Of a stretch of DNA of 25,133 nucleotides, positions 7,638 through 14,836 are shown one piece after another. The position numbers were made by a program, and so were the translations under genes. Source of the stretch: Candidatus Parcubacteria bacterium (GTDB lineage: Bacteria; Patescibacteriota; Microgenomatia; UBA12405); the NCBI GenBank assembly GCA_023443725.1, contig JAEZTF010000017.1:1-25133 (forward strand). The letters are read 5' to 3'. Every line of letters begins with the position of its first letter. Within the stretch, counting starts at the first letter, position 1. The notes beneath the pieces are model-generated. The model was not told where the DNA came from. It did no database searches and saw only the letters and a list, made by a program, of their open reading frames with translations.

Positions 7638-7715
7638 CTGGATATAGCTCAGTTTGGTAGAGTGCTTGGTTGTGCTGCCAAGAGGTCGTTGGTTCAAATC
7701 CAATTATCCAGACCA
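7638..7715 (+). tRNA. tRNA, probably His(GTG), with an 8-nt anticodon loop
   Basis: The acceptor CTGGATA (7638-7644) pairs perfectly with TATCCAG (7705-7711). The discriminator is A and an encoded CCA ends at 7715. The D-arm is GCTC/GAGT. The anticodon stem CTTGG (7665-7669) pairs with CCAAG (7678-7682). The T-arm is GTTGG-TTCAAAT-CCAAT. The loop between the anticodon stem strands is TTGTGCTG, eight bases rather than seven. Taking U33 as the second T gives the anticodon GTG (His). The usual G at -1 is absent (the base there is T), and the bases flanking the acceptor can extend pairing to 9 bp. Isotype is therefore uncertain, and a sequencing or natural one-base insertion is possible. Confidence 0.7.
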
Positions 7716-7794
7716 GTCCCCCAAGGACAAAATACCTCCCAATCCCATCCCTAGTCTGGCCAGTTTTGTCTATTTGGTATCGTCTTTCAAGACG
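7716..7794 (+). other. Two small hairpins downstream of the tRNAs
   Basis: GTCC-CCCAA-GGAC (7716-7728) directly follows the CCA end, and CGTCT-TTCA-AGACG (7781-7794) lies 52 bases on. Neither has an adjacent T-run, though T8 and T9 runs occur at about 7823-7850. They may be tRNA 3' trailer structures. No gene was found between 7716 and 7866. Confidence 0.35.
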
Positions 7795-7829
7795 TTATTG
7801 GATTTTCAACGCTGGCCATTCTCTTTTTT

Positions 7830-7858
7830 TTGTTATTAATGTTTTTTTTTGCTAGTAT
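7830..7858 (+). promoter_or_regulatory. Promoter for the small membrane peptide and PBP genes
   Basis: TTGTTA (7830-7835), a 17-base spacer, and TAGTAT (7853-7858). The predicted start falls within two bases of the ATG at 7867, again implying an almost leaderless message. Confidence 0.45.
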
Positions 7859-7866
7859 AGAGTTGT

Positions 7867-7974
7867 ATGGCGATTAAGAAAAAAACAGTAACAAAAATAG
7901 TTTTGATTTTAGCATTAGCAGCCTTATTATTATCGGGTATGGTACCGTTTTTATTAGTTTTGATAAATGGTTAA
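7867..7974 (+). CDS. 35-residue single-pass membrane peptide upstream of PBP1A
   Basis: The frame begins MAIKKKTVTKIVLILALAAL and ends with VLING. It has a strongly basic start (three Lys in a row) followed by one uninterrupted hydrophobic helix of about 23 residues. The promoter just upstream fits this start, and the stop lies at 7972-7974. The ATG of the PBP gene at 7967 overlaps its last 8 bases, so the two should be translated together. The function is unknown. Small hydrophobic proteins ahead of a cell-wall synthase could be partner or regulator peptides, but that is inference. Alternatively it is an unconserved leader peptide. Confidence 0.5.
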   Translation: MAIKKKTVTKIVLILALAALLLSGMVPFLLVLING

Positions 7975-10624
7975 AATGATTTCTAGAAGTTGGCGAAGAA
8001 AATTTAATTATCTTAAACCAGGTTTTAGTAGAAGAAGTGATAGTTTAAAAAAAAGTTTAAAAGAAAAAATTAAAGATAAAAAATTTTGGTTTAACTTTTT
8101 TAAAGTAGTTTTAATTTTGTTTGGAATTGGTATTTTGGGAGTTTTATTTTTATTTGTTTGGTATGCAAAAGACTTACCTTCACCAACAAAAGTAGTTAGA
8201 CGAGAAGGATTTTCAAGTAAAGTATATGATCGAAATGGAAATTCTTTATACGATATTTACACTGATGCAAAAAGAGAAGCCGTTACCTTTAACAAGATTC
8301 CTGATTATTTAAAAAAAGCTACAGTAGCTGTTGAAGATAAAAGTTTTTATACCCATAAAGGTTTTGATATTTTGACGCCATTAAGAATTATTAAAAATAT
8401 GTTTTATTTTGGAAAAGTTACTGGAGGCTCGACATTAACACAGCAATTGACTCGTAATGTTTTATTAACAACAGAAAGATCGGTTACTAGAAAAATAAAA
8501 GAAATAATTTTATCAATTCAGATTGAAGCCAAATATAGTAAAGATGAAATTTTGTTAATGTATTTGAATGAAGCACCATATGGAGGTATGGCTTGGGGTG
8601 TAGAAACGGCATCACAACAATATTTTGGTAAGTCAGTGGAAAAGCTAGATTTAGCAGAATGTGTGATTTTGGCTGGTTTACCACAATTACCAAGTGTTTA
8701 TTCACCTTATTCTAGTACTCCGAAAGCTTATATAAATAGGTCCCAACATGTATTAAATAGAATGGTGGAAGATGGATATATAAAAAAAGATTTAGCCGAT
8801 GAAACTATTAAAGAGATTGAAAATTATCAATTTAAAGAAGAAACTTCGACAATGGCAGCGCCACATTTTGTATTGTGGATTAAAGAACAATTAGCTAAAA
8901 AATACGGTGAAAGTGTAATTGAAAATGGTGGTTTAAAAATTACCACAACTTTAGATTTAGATTTACAGAATCAAGCTCAAAAAATAGTGGCTGAAGAAGT
9001 GGATAAGTTAAAAGATAAAAAAGTAAGCAATGGTGCAGCTATAGTTACTGATCCATCTAATGGTCAAATATTAGCTATGGTAGGGTCAAAAGATTATTTC
9101 GCGACTGATATTGGAGGAAATTTTAATGTGGTAACTCAAGGATTAAGACAACCTGGTTCATCTATAAAACCAATCACCTATTTGGCAGCTCTAAAGAAAG
9201 GTTATACAGCGGCTACTATGATGATGGATACTCCAGTAACATTTCCAGGTGTTGGTGGTCAAAAAGATTATTCTCCTCAAAACTATAATGGTAAATTTAA
9301 TGGACCAATGTCAATGAGAACTGCTTTGGGCAACTCTATTAACACTATTGCAGTTAAAACTTTGGCCAATGTGGGAGTTAAAAATATGTTGACTTTAGCC
9401 TATGAGATGGGTTTGTCGACATTAGAACCAACAACAGAAAATATGGCTCGTTTTGGGTTATCAGTAACTTTGGGAGGAGCTGAAGTAAAAATGATTGAAT
9501 TAGCTAATGCTTATGGAGCTTTTGCTAATCAGGGAGAAAAAAAAGATTTAGTAGGTATCCTTAAAGTGGAAGATAGTAGTGGAAGAGTATTGGAAGAATA
9601 CAAAGATGTTAAAGGCAAACAAGTAATGACATCTCAAGAGGCTTTTATAATCTCTAATATCTTATCTGATAATTCAGCTCGGGAGATGACTTTTGGAGCC
9701 ACAAATTATTTACAAATATCTGGTCATCAAGTGGCGGCTAAAACAGGTACTACTAATGATAAACGAGATAATTGGACAATAGGTTGGACACCTAATTTAT
9801 TAACTACAGTTTGGGTGGGAAATAATGATAATAGTTCAATGGGGAGTGTGGTTTCAGGAGTATCTGGAGCTGCCCCGATTTGGAATAAAATAATGAAATA
9901 TGAATTGGCTAAAATTCCAAAAAAAGATTTTCCAATTCCAGATAAAATTGTTCAATTATCGGTCGATAAAATTTCTGGTTATTCGAGTCATGATGGCTTT
10001 GAATCTAAAAATGAATATTTTATTGATGGAACACAACCAACCATATCTGATCCGATTCATGTAAAACTTAAGGTTTGTAAAGATAGTGCAGGAGTAGCTA
10101 CTCCAGATGATATTGCCAACGGCAATTATGATGAAAAAGAATTTTTTATTGTTAAAGAAGATGATCCTATTTCGACAGATGGTAAAAATCGATGGCAAGA
10201 AGGGATTGATGGGTGGATTGCTAGTCAACCAAATAAGGATAAATATAATCCAGTGACTAGTTATTGTCATAGTGGTGGTTTGGTCAATGTTGGGATAGAT
10301 AGCCCAGCTCATCATTCAACTGTAGGAAGTACTTTTGATGTAAAAATTAATACTAACTCAACTATGAAAATAACAGAGGTTAAATTGTGGGTTGATGGAG
10401 TTGAGAAAAAAACATGGAGTGAAAGACCTTTTGAAACAAATATGACATTAGCTGATGGTCCTCATACTATTAAAGTTAAAGCAACGGATCGTGATGGCAA
10501 TAGTCAGGAAAGAAGTTCTGATTTTGGAGTAAATACAGCTTGGGATGTTGTACCAACACAAAGTGTAACTCCAACATTAAGTATCACTATTATACCAACA
10601 GTAACACCAACAATTAATCCCTAA
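7967..10624 (+). CDS. Class A penicillin-binding protein (PBP1A-like), bifunctional
   Basis: The 885-residue cell-wall synthase has a basic cytoplasmic tail (residues 1-40), a membrane anchor (about 44-66), a GT51 glycosyltransferase domain with EDKSFYTHKGF (about 122) and GGSTLTQQLTRN, and a transpeptidase with SSIK at 398-401, SIN at 457-459 and KTGT at 592-595, so all catalytic motifs are present. A C-terminal Ig-like beta domain follows (about residues 775-860, VNVGIDSPAHHSTVG to HTIKVKATDRDGN), then a Thr/Pro/Ser tail. It polymerises lipid II glycan and crosslinks peptides outside the membrane. A second in-frame ATG at 7976 is an alternative start. No terminator is seen in the 97 bases to the convergent pheT. 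Confidence 0.95.
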   Translation: MVKMISRSWRRKFNYLKPGFSRRSDSLKKSLKEKIKDKKFWFNFFKVVLILFGIGILGVLFLFVWYAKDLPSPTKVVRREGFSSKVYDRNGNSLYDIYTDAKREAVTFNKIPDYLKKATVAVEDKSFYTHKGFDILTPLRIIKNMFYFGKVTGGSTLTQQLTRNVLLTTERSVTRKIKEIILSIQIEAKYSKDEILLMYLNEAPYGGMAWGVETASQQYFGKSVEKLDLAECVILAGLPQLPSVYSPYSSTPKAYINRSQHVLNRMVEDGYIKKDLADETIKEIENYQFKEETSTMAAPHFVLWIKEQLAKKYGESVIENGGLKITTTLDLDLQNQAQKIVAEEVDKLKDKKVSNGAAIVTDPSNGQILAMVGSKDYFATDIGGNFNVVTQGLRQPGSSIKPITYLAALKKGYTAATMMMDTPVTFPGVGGQKDYSPQNYNGKFNGPMSMRTALGNSINTIAVKTLANVGVKNMLTLAYEMGLSTLEPTTENMARFGLSVTLGGAEVKMIELANAYGAFANQGEKKDLVGILKVEDSSGRVLEEYKDVKGKQVMTSQEAFIISNILSDNSAREMTFGATNYLQISGHQVAAKTGTTNDKRDNWTIGWTPNLLTTVWVGNNDNSSMGSVVSGVSGAAPIWNKIMKYELAKIPKKDFPIPDKIVQLSVDKISGYSSHDGFESKNEYFIDGTQPTISDPIHVKLKVCKDSAGVATPDDIANGNYDEKEFFIVKEDDPISTDGKNRWQEGIDGWIASQPNKDKYNPVTSYCHSGGLVNVGIDSPAHHSTVGSTFDVKINTNSTMKITEVKLWVDGVEKKTWSERPFETNMTLADGPHTIKVKATDRDGNSQERSSDFGVNTAWDVVPTQSVTPTLSITIIPTVTPTINP

Positions 10625-10721
10625 AGATACGTATTTTAATTTTTTATGCGGTGTTTAGCAATTAATGATGGATTCTGCTAATAATATAAAGTATTATTTT
10701 GTATATCAAACATCTACTAAA

Positions 10722-12512
10722 CTATTTCAAATTGAAGGCTGATAGATGGATATCTTTGGCAGTTTTATCGTCGGTATTAAAATAAGAAACTCGGAAAGTA
10801 TAACGATATTTATTATTTTTTGTATCGTGATAGATATCAGTAATGATCATTTCCCAGAGAACTTGAGAACCAATAATTTGAGAATATTTATCGATGAGTT
10901 TTAATGGGTCAACTTGATTATCTAAGGTAATATTGGCATCAAGAGTGATGATTTGAGAAGTTAATTCGTAGGCAGAATTGGAATTGATAATTGGTACATA
11001 ACTTTCTGGTTTATTTAAATTATCAATATTAATTTCAACAAAATTATTTTCAATAGTATTAGCGATTAAATTTAATTTTTGTAGATCATCAATTAATTTT
11101 TGATTATTTGGTTGATAAATAGCTAAAGTATTTTTTTCTATATATTGATTATTGATTAAATTAAAAGTTTTTCCAATTTCAAAAAATTGAGGATTAGTTA
11201 ATTTATATCTAGTATATTGATCTAATTGCTGTTTTAATGAAGGAATCAAACTTTGACGTAAATAAATGCTTTCGGTATTAATACTATTTTGAGTTGTAAT
11301 AACAGTTTTAGGGTCTAATGGTTGACTGACAAGAGGCCATGTTAAAACTTCGTCATAACCTAAATTAACTAGTTTATCTTTGAGTTGATCAATAAGATAC
11401 AATTCTTTTGGGGTAATATCGCCAGCATCTTTAAAAGCTATTGGTTGGTTGATGGGAATTTTTTGATAACCCCAAAAACGAACTGCTTCTTCGACTAAAT
11501 CAGCCTCGATATTGATATCGGTACGGATTGATGGTGGAGTGATTAAATTATTATTAATTTGACAACCTAAACGAGTGAAACAATCAATAATAAAATCTTT
11601 TGGAATATCAATACCGGAAACTTGAGATGGTTTTTGAAAATCAAATTCGATTGGATTAATTGTTTTTGGATTTGGATAATAATCAAAGACTTGTGAAGAA
11701 ACTTGACCATAACAATTTTGTTGAATTAAATTAATCAGATGATTGAAAGCAATGGGAATAGCTTCTGGATCGAGAGATTTTTCAAGTCTAGTACCAGCTT
11801 CGGTAGTAGCTCTTAGTTGACGACTATTTTGCCTAACGGTAGTCTGATTGTAGATAGCAATTTCGATGATAGTTTCTTTAGTATCTAAATCAATAGCGCA
11901 GGCTTCTCCACCCCAGAAACATAAACTTAAAGCTTTAGTTGGATTATTAATCATTAAAATGTCCTTGTTTAATTCTAATTTGGAACCATCGAGGCTAATG
12001 AATTCTTTAAAACCAGGATTTAGTTGCCAGATAAGTTGATCTGTGGATTTCTTGGTGTCAAAAGCATGACTGGGTAAACCATACATAAACATAATATAGT
12101 TAGTCAGGTCGACAAGAGTATTAATAGGATTAGTTCCATGAAGACGAATAAATTTTTGAAGCCAATCAGGGGAAATAGAATTTTTAAGATCAGAAATTTT
12201 GACAGACATGACTCTAATAACAGTGTCAGTTTCTACTTTTATTGGTAATTTATTTACAGAACTTAAATTTATTGGAGAGGATAAATCAATTAGTTTTAAA
12301 TTGTAAAAAACAGCTAAATCACGAGCAATGCCATAGTATCCCAAACAATCTCCTCGATTAACTTTAATATCTAGATCAAAAACTATTTCATTTTCTATTT
12401 CTTCAAAATAGTTGGTAAAATGACCAATCATGGTCAAATCGTCACGAAGTTGTTCTGGTTTGACCGATAGATCAGGTAAAAATTTTTGAAGGTGAGAATA
12501 AATTAATTTCAT
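10722..12512 (-). CDS. pheT: Phenylalanyl-tRNA synthetase beta subunit (short form)
   Basis: This 596-residue subunit pairs with PheS to charge tRNA-Phe. It contains the B3/B4 editing-type domain (about residues 95-260, e.g. LVDLTNYIMFMYGLPSHAFD and the RQLRATTEAGTRLEKSLDPE segment), B5 (about 275-350, ending EEAVRFWGYQKIP) and the catalytic-like core. The usual EMAP/OB tRNA-binding domain (about residues 40-150 in E. coli, of 795) is absent: the protein goes from MKLIYSHLQKFLPD directly to the FDLDIKVNRGDCLGYYGIARDLA segment. The C-terminus (YRYTFRVSYFNTDDKTAKD) looks like the end of an FDX-ACB domain. The start overlaps the pheS stop as ATGA. Confidence 0.93.
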   Translation of the reverse strand: MKLIYSHLQKFLPDLSVKPEQLRDDLTMIGHFTNYFEEIENEIVFDLDIKVNRGDCLGYYGIARDLAVFYNLKLIDLSSPINLSSVNKLPIKVETDTVIRVMSVKISDLKNSISPDWLQKFIRLHGTNPINTLVDLTNYIMFMYGLPSHAFDTKKSTDQLIWQLNPGFKEFISLDGSKLELNKDILMINNPTKALSLCFWGGEACAIDLDTKETIIEIAIYNQTTVRQNSRQLRATTEAGTRLEKSLDPEAIPIAFNHLINLIQQNCYGQVSSQVFDYYPNPKTINPIEFDFQKPSQVSGIDIPKDFIIDCFTRLGCQINNNLITPPSIRTDINIEADLVEEAVRFWGYQKIPINQPIAFKDAGDITPKELYLIDQLKDKLVNLGYDEVLTWPLVSQPLDPKTVITTQNSINTESIYLRQSLIPSLKQQLDQYTRYKLTNPQFFEIGKTFNLINNQYIEKNTLAIYQPNNQKLIDDLQKLNLIANTIENNFVEINIDNLNKPESYVPIINSNSAYELTSQIITLDANITLDNQVDPLKLIDKYSQIIGSQVLWEMIITDIYHDTKNNKYRYTFRVSYFNTDDKTAKDIHLSAFNLK

Positions 12513-13513
12513 AATTCGTTTGGTTTATAGGCTAAATTACCACCCATTAATGTTCTAATATCTTTAATATTTTTTTGAGCCATAGTCCAACGATCAAGAC
12601 CCATACCGAAAGCAAATCCTGACCATATTTTTGAATCAATACCGGCCGCTTCTAAAACTTTTGGATGAATCATGCCACTACCTCCCATTTCTATCCAACC
12701 AGCGTATTTACATAAAGGACAACCTTTACCATGACAGGAAAAGCATTGCATATCTGGACCGACACCTGGTTCAACTTCTGGATAGTATTTACAACGATAA
12801 CGAACAACGACATCTGGGCCATATAAAGTTTTAAACATTAAATCAACGGTACCGATTAAATCCTTCATAGTAATGTTTTTATCGACAACTACTGCTTGGT
12901 ATTGGTGAAAAACAAAATGGTTAGAACGATTAACTTTTTCATTTCTAAAAACTGAGCCAGGAAATGCAGCTCTAATTGGTAAATTATCTTTTTTTTGTTG
13001 TAATAAATAGCTTTCTATAGCTGAGGTTTGAGTACGAAGTAAATATTCTGGTTCTTTAATATAAATACTATCTTGCATGTCTCGAGCGGGATGATTAGCA
13101 GGTACATTAAGTCGAGCAAAATTAAATTCATCAGTAACAATTTCGGGGCTATTGTAAACAGAAAAACCGAGCTTTTTAAAAACAGCATTTAATTGTCGTT
13201 CTGTTTGAGTAATTGGATGCAAATGGCCTATTTTGGGAAGACCAAAAAAATGATCTTCAATTTTAGTTGAGATTTTTTCTGTTTTTTGTATGTTTATGGA
13301 TAATAAGGCTGATTCTAATTCGTTTTTAAGTTGATTAAGCTGTTGACCGTATTCACGAGGATTAGAAGCATTTTTAATTTCAGAAAATAATTTATTAATT
13401 TCTCCATTACGACCGAGTATTTCAATACGAAGTTGTTCTAATTCTGAAGCCGAATTAATTTCAGTTATCTTTTTAAGATATTCTATTTTTATATTTTCTA
13501 AGGATTGATCCAT
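12509..13513 (-). CDS. pheS: Phenylalanyl-tRNA synthetase alpha subunit
   Basis: This 334-residue catalytic subunit has an N-terminal coiled-coil arm (residues 1-85), the class II motif 2 region (FPGSVFRNEKVNRSNHFVFH), a cysteine cluster CFSCHGKGCPLC (about residue 256) common in bacterial PheS, and motif 3 FGMGLDRWTM near residue 308. The start is ATG at 13513, with TGTTAAAAT exactly 7 positions upstream and an 18-base palindrome further up. A strong terminator separates it from rplT, so pheST is probably its own transcription unit although it follows the thrS-infC-rpmI-rplT run. Confidence 0.95.
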   Translation of the reverse strand: MDQSLENIKIEYLKKITEINSASELEQLRIEILGRNGEINKLFSEIKNASNPREYGQQLNQLKNELESALLSINIQKTEKISTKIEDHFFGLPKIGHLHPITQTERQLNAVFKKLGFSVYNSPEIVTDEFNFARLNVPANHPARDMQDSIYIKEPEYLLRTQTSAIESYLLQQKKDNLPIRAAFPGSVFRNEKVNRSNHFVFHQYQAVVVDKNITMKDLIGTVDLMFKTLYGPDVVVRYRCKYYPEVEPGVGPDMQCFSCHGKGCPLCKYAGWIEMGGSGMIHPKVLEAAGIDSKIWSGFAFGMGLDRWTMAQKNIKDIRTLMGGNLAYKPNEL

Positions 13514-13519
13514 TGATTT

Positions 13520-13528
13520 ATTTTAACA
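13520..13528 (-). promoter_or_regulatory. Extended -10 promoter for pheST, leaderless
   Basis: On the minus strand TGTTAAAAT, with hexamer TAAAAT at 13525-13520 and its last base 7 positions before the pheS ATG. The palindrome at 13533-13550 lies in the spacer/-35 region. Confidence 0.5.
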
Positions 13529-13532
13529 AATT

Positions 13533-13550
13533 ACTCCGATAAATCGGAGT
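13533..13550. promoter_or_regulatory. 18-bp perfect palindrome over the pheS -35 region (possible operator)
   Basis: ACTCCGAT (13533-13540), AA, ATCGGAGT (13543-13550). If the leaderless promoter at 13520-13528 is right, this sequence is not transcribed from it and would serve as a DNA site for a dimeric regulator. If RNA from rplT reads through, it would form a hairpin 20 bases before pheS. Confidence 0.45.
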
Positions 13551-13602
13551 TTGATAAATAGACAAAATTTGGCCCTATGGTTCAAATTTAGACCTATTTA
13601 AC

Positions 13603-13631
13603 AAAAAAAAGCTCCCTTTTTGGGGAGCTTT
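13603..13631 (-). terminator. Intrinsic terminator after rplT
   Basis: On the minus strand AAAGCTCCC (13631-13623) pairs with GGGAGCTTT (13616-13608) around a short A-rich loop, directly followed by an unbroken T-run (13610-13603). The stem is a perfect 9 bp. The plus-strand reading also has a T-run, but no plus-strand gene needs it. Confidence 0.85.
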
Positions 13632-13703
13632 GATTTTTTAAGCATTAACTCCCCTATCTAGTTTTTAAAGAAAAAGAAGAAAGAGGAAAAAAATTTCATA
13701 AAA

Positions 13704-14048
13704 TTATTTGGTGGCAGATTCAACAATAGCTTTAAAATCTTCTGGATTATTAACAGCAAGATCAGCTAAAATTTTGCGATCGATAATAATATTTCTATTT
13801 TTAAGCATTTTGATAAAAGCAGAATATCTGATTTCGAAAGGTTTTAAAGCAGCATTGATACGAACTATCCAAAGTTGGCGTAAATCACGTCGTTTAAGAC
13901 GACGACCGACAAAAGCATATCGACCTGCATGCATAACTGCCTCGTGGGCAACTTTATATCTTTTGTGACGAGTCATCCAAAAACCTTTAGCGGCTTTTAA
14001 GACTTTTTTGTGTTTGTCTTTGCGGACTGTTCCAGTTTTAACTCTCAT
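13704..14048 (-). CDS. rplT: 50S ribosomal protein L20
   Basis: A 114-residue basic protein with typical L20 features: the N-terminal extension MRVKTGTVRKDKHKKVLKAA, the RRLKRRDLRQLWIVRINAAL segment (about residues 50-70) and a C-terminal globular domain. L20 organises 23S rRNA early in assembly and in several bacteria represses its own operon. It lies 15 bases after rpmI in the conserved infC-rpmI-rplT order. Confidence 0.97.
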   Translation of the reverse strand: MRVKTGTVRKDKHKKVLKAAKGFWMTRHKRYKVAHEAVMHAGRYAFVGRRLKRRDLRQLWIVRINAALKPFEIRYSAFIKMLKNRNIIIDRKILADLAVNNPEDFKAIVESATK

Positions 14049-14063
14049 TTTTAGTTTTTAAAT

Positions 14064-14273
14064 TTATAAATGACCAAGAAGTTTTTTAACTTTAATGGCA
14101 AAAGCGCCAATAACTTGGTGTTTACCTTTAATTCGGCGAAGTTGTTTCTTACTTTTTTTGCGACGAAGATGTCGATTGAAAGAAGACATTCTTAAAACTT
14201 TACCTGTTTTGGTAATTTCGAAACGATTAGAAATCGATTTTCTGATTTTTCTTTTTGTGTTTGCTTTTTTCAT
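14064..14273 (-). CDS. rpmI: 50S ribosomal protein L35
   Basis: A 69-residue, very basic protein. Residues 1-35 contain MKKANTKRKIRKSISNRFEI and the following RHLRRKKSKKQLRRIKG matches the L35 core. The gene begins one base after infC ends and precedes rplT, the near-universal bacterial order. Confidence 0.94.
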   Translation of the reverse strand: MKKANTKRKIRKSISNRFEITKTGKVLRMSSFNRHLRRKKSKKQLRRIKGKHQVIGAFAIKVKKLLGHL

Positions 14274-14274
14274 T

Positions 14275-14826
14275 TTAGTTAGCAGCCTTCTTTTTGGAAG
14301 GAGTAAAAGTGATCATTAATCTTTTACCGATAAGACGTGCTTCTCCTTCTGGAGCAGCAAGATCTTGAAGATCAGTTTTAAATTTTTCAACAATATTGGT
14401 ACCAAATTCTTGGTGAGCCACTTGTCGACCTTGGAATTTTATACTTAATTTAACTTTATTTCCAGTAGCAAAAAATCTTTTAGCTTTTTCAACTCGAGTT
14501 TGATAATCATTTTGGCCTATAAATGGGGTCATTTGAATCTCTTTTAGTTCTCCACCTTTAATACCTTTTTTCTCAGCTTGAAGCTTTTTGGATTCTTGAT
14601 ATTTGAATTTGGAAAAACTGATCAATTTAACAACTGGTGGTTTGGCATTGCCATTAACTTCAACTAAATCTAGACCAGTTTCCATCGATTGTTGACGAGC
14701 TTCACTAAGACTAACAACACCAATTTGTTTACCTTGATCATCTAAAAGACGAACTTCAGGAGCGTTAATGTATTGGTTGATTTTATAAAACTTTTGATTT
14801 TGGGTTTTGTTTCTAAAACTACTCAT
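14275..14826 (-). CDS. infC: Translation initiation factor IF-3
   Basis: The 183-residue protein has both IF-3 domains. The N-domain begins near residue 15 (INQYINAPEVRLLDDQGKQ, IF-3 signature), followed by a Lys-rich linker (KFKYQESKKLQAEKKGIKGG). The C-domain starts at about residue 98 (LKEIQMTPFIGQNDYQTRVEKAKRF). IF-3 prevents premature subunit joining and checks initiator tRNA and start codon. The start codon here is an ordinary ATG rather than the rare AUU used by E. coli infC for autoregulation. IF-3 is of interest because most messages here look leaderless, and IF-3 normally discriminates against leaderless initiation. It lies 10 bases after thrS. Confidence 0.96.
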   Translation of the reverse strand: MSSFRNKTQNQKFYKINQYINAPEVRLLDDQGKQIGVVSLSEARQQSMETGLDLVEVNGNAKPPVVKLISFSKFKYQESKKLQAEKKGIKGGELKEIQMTPFIGQNDYQTRVEKAKRFFATGNKVKLSIKFQGRQVAHQEFGTNIVEKFKTDLQDLAAPEGEARLIGKRLMITFTPSKKKAAN

Positions 14827-14836
14827 AAATATTTGC

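Noticed and set aside
7539..7855. Overlapping short open frames through the two tRNAs
   Set aside because: They consist of tRNA sequence and AT-rich spacer, have no promoter or coding character, and end in low-complexity tails.
10625..10721. Terminator between the convergent PBP and pheT genes
   Set aside because: No stem of useful length with an adjacent T-run could be found in either direction.
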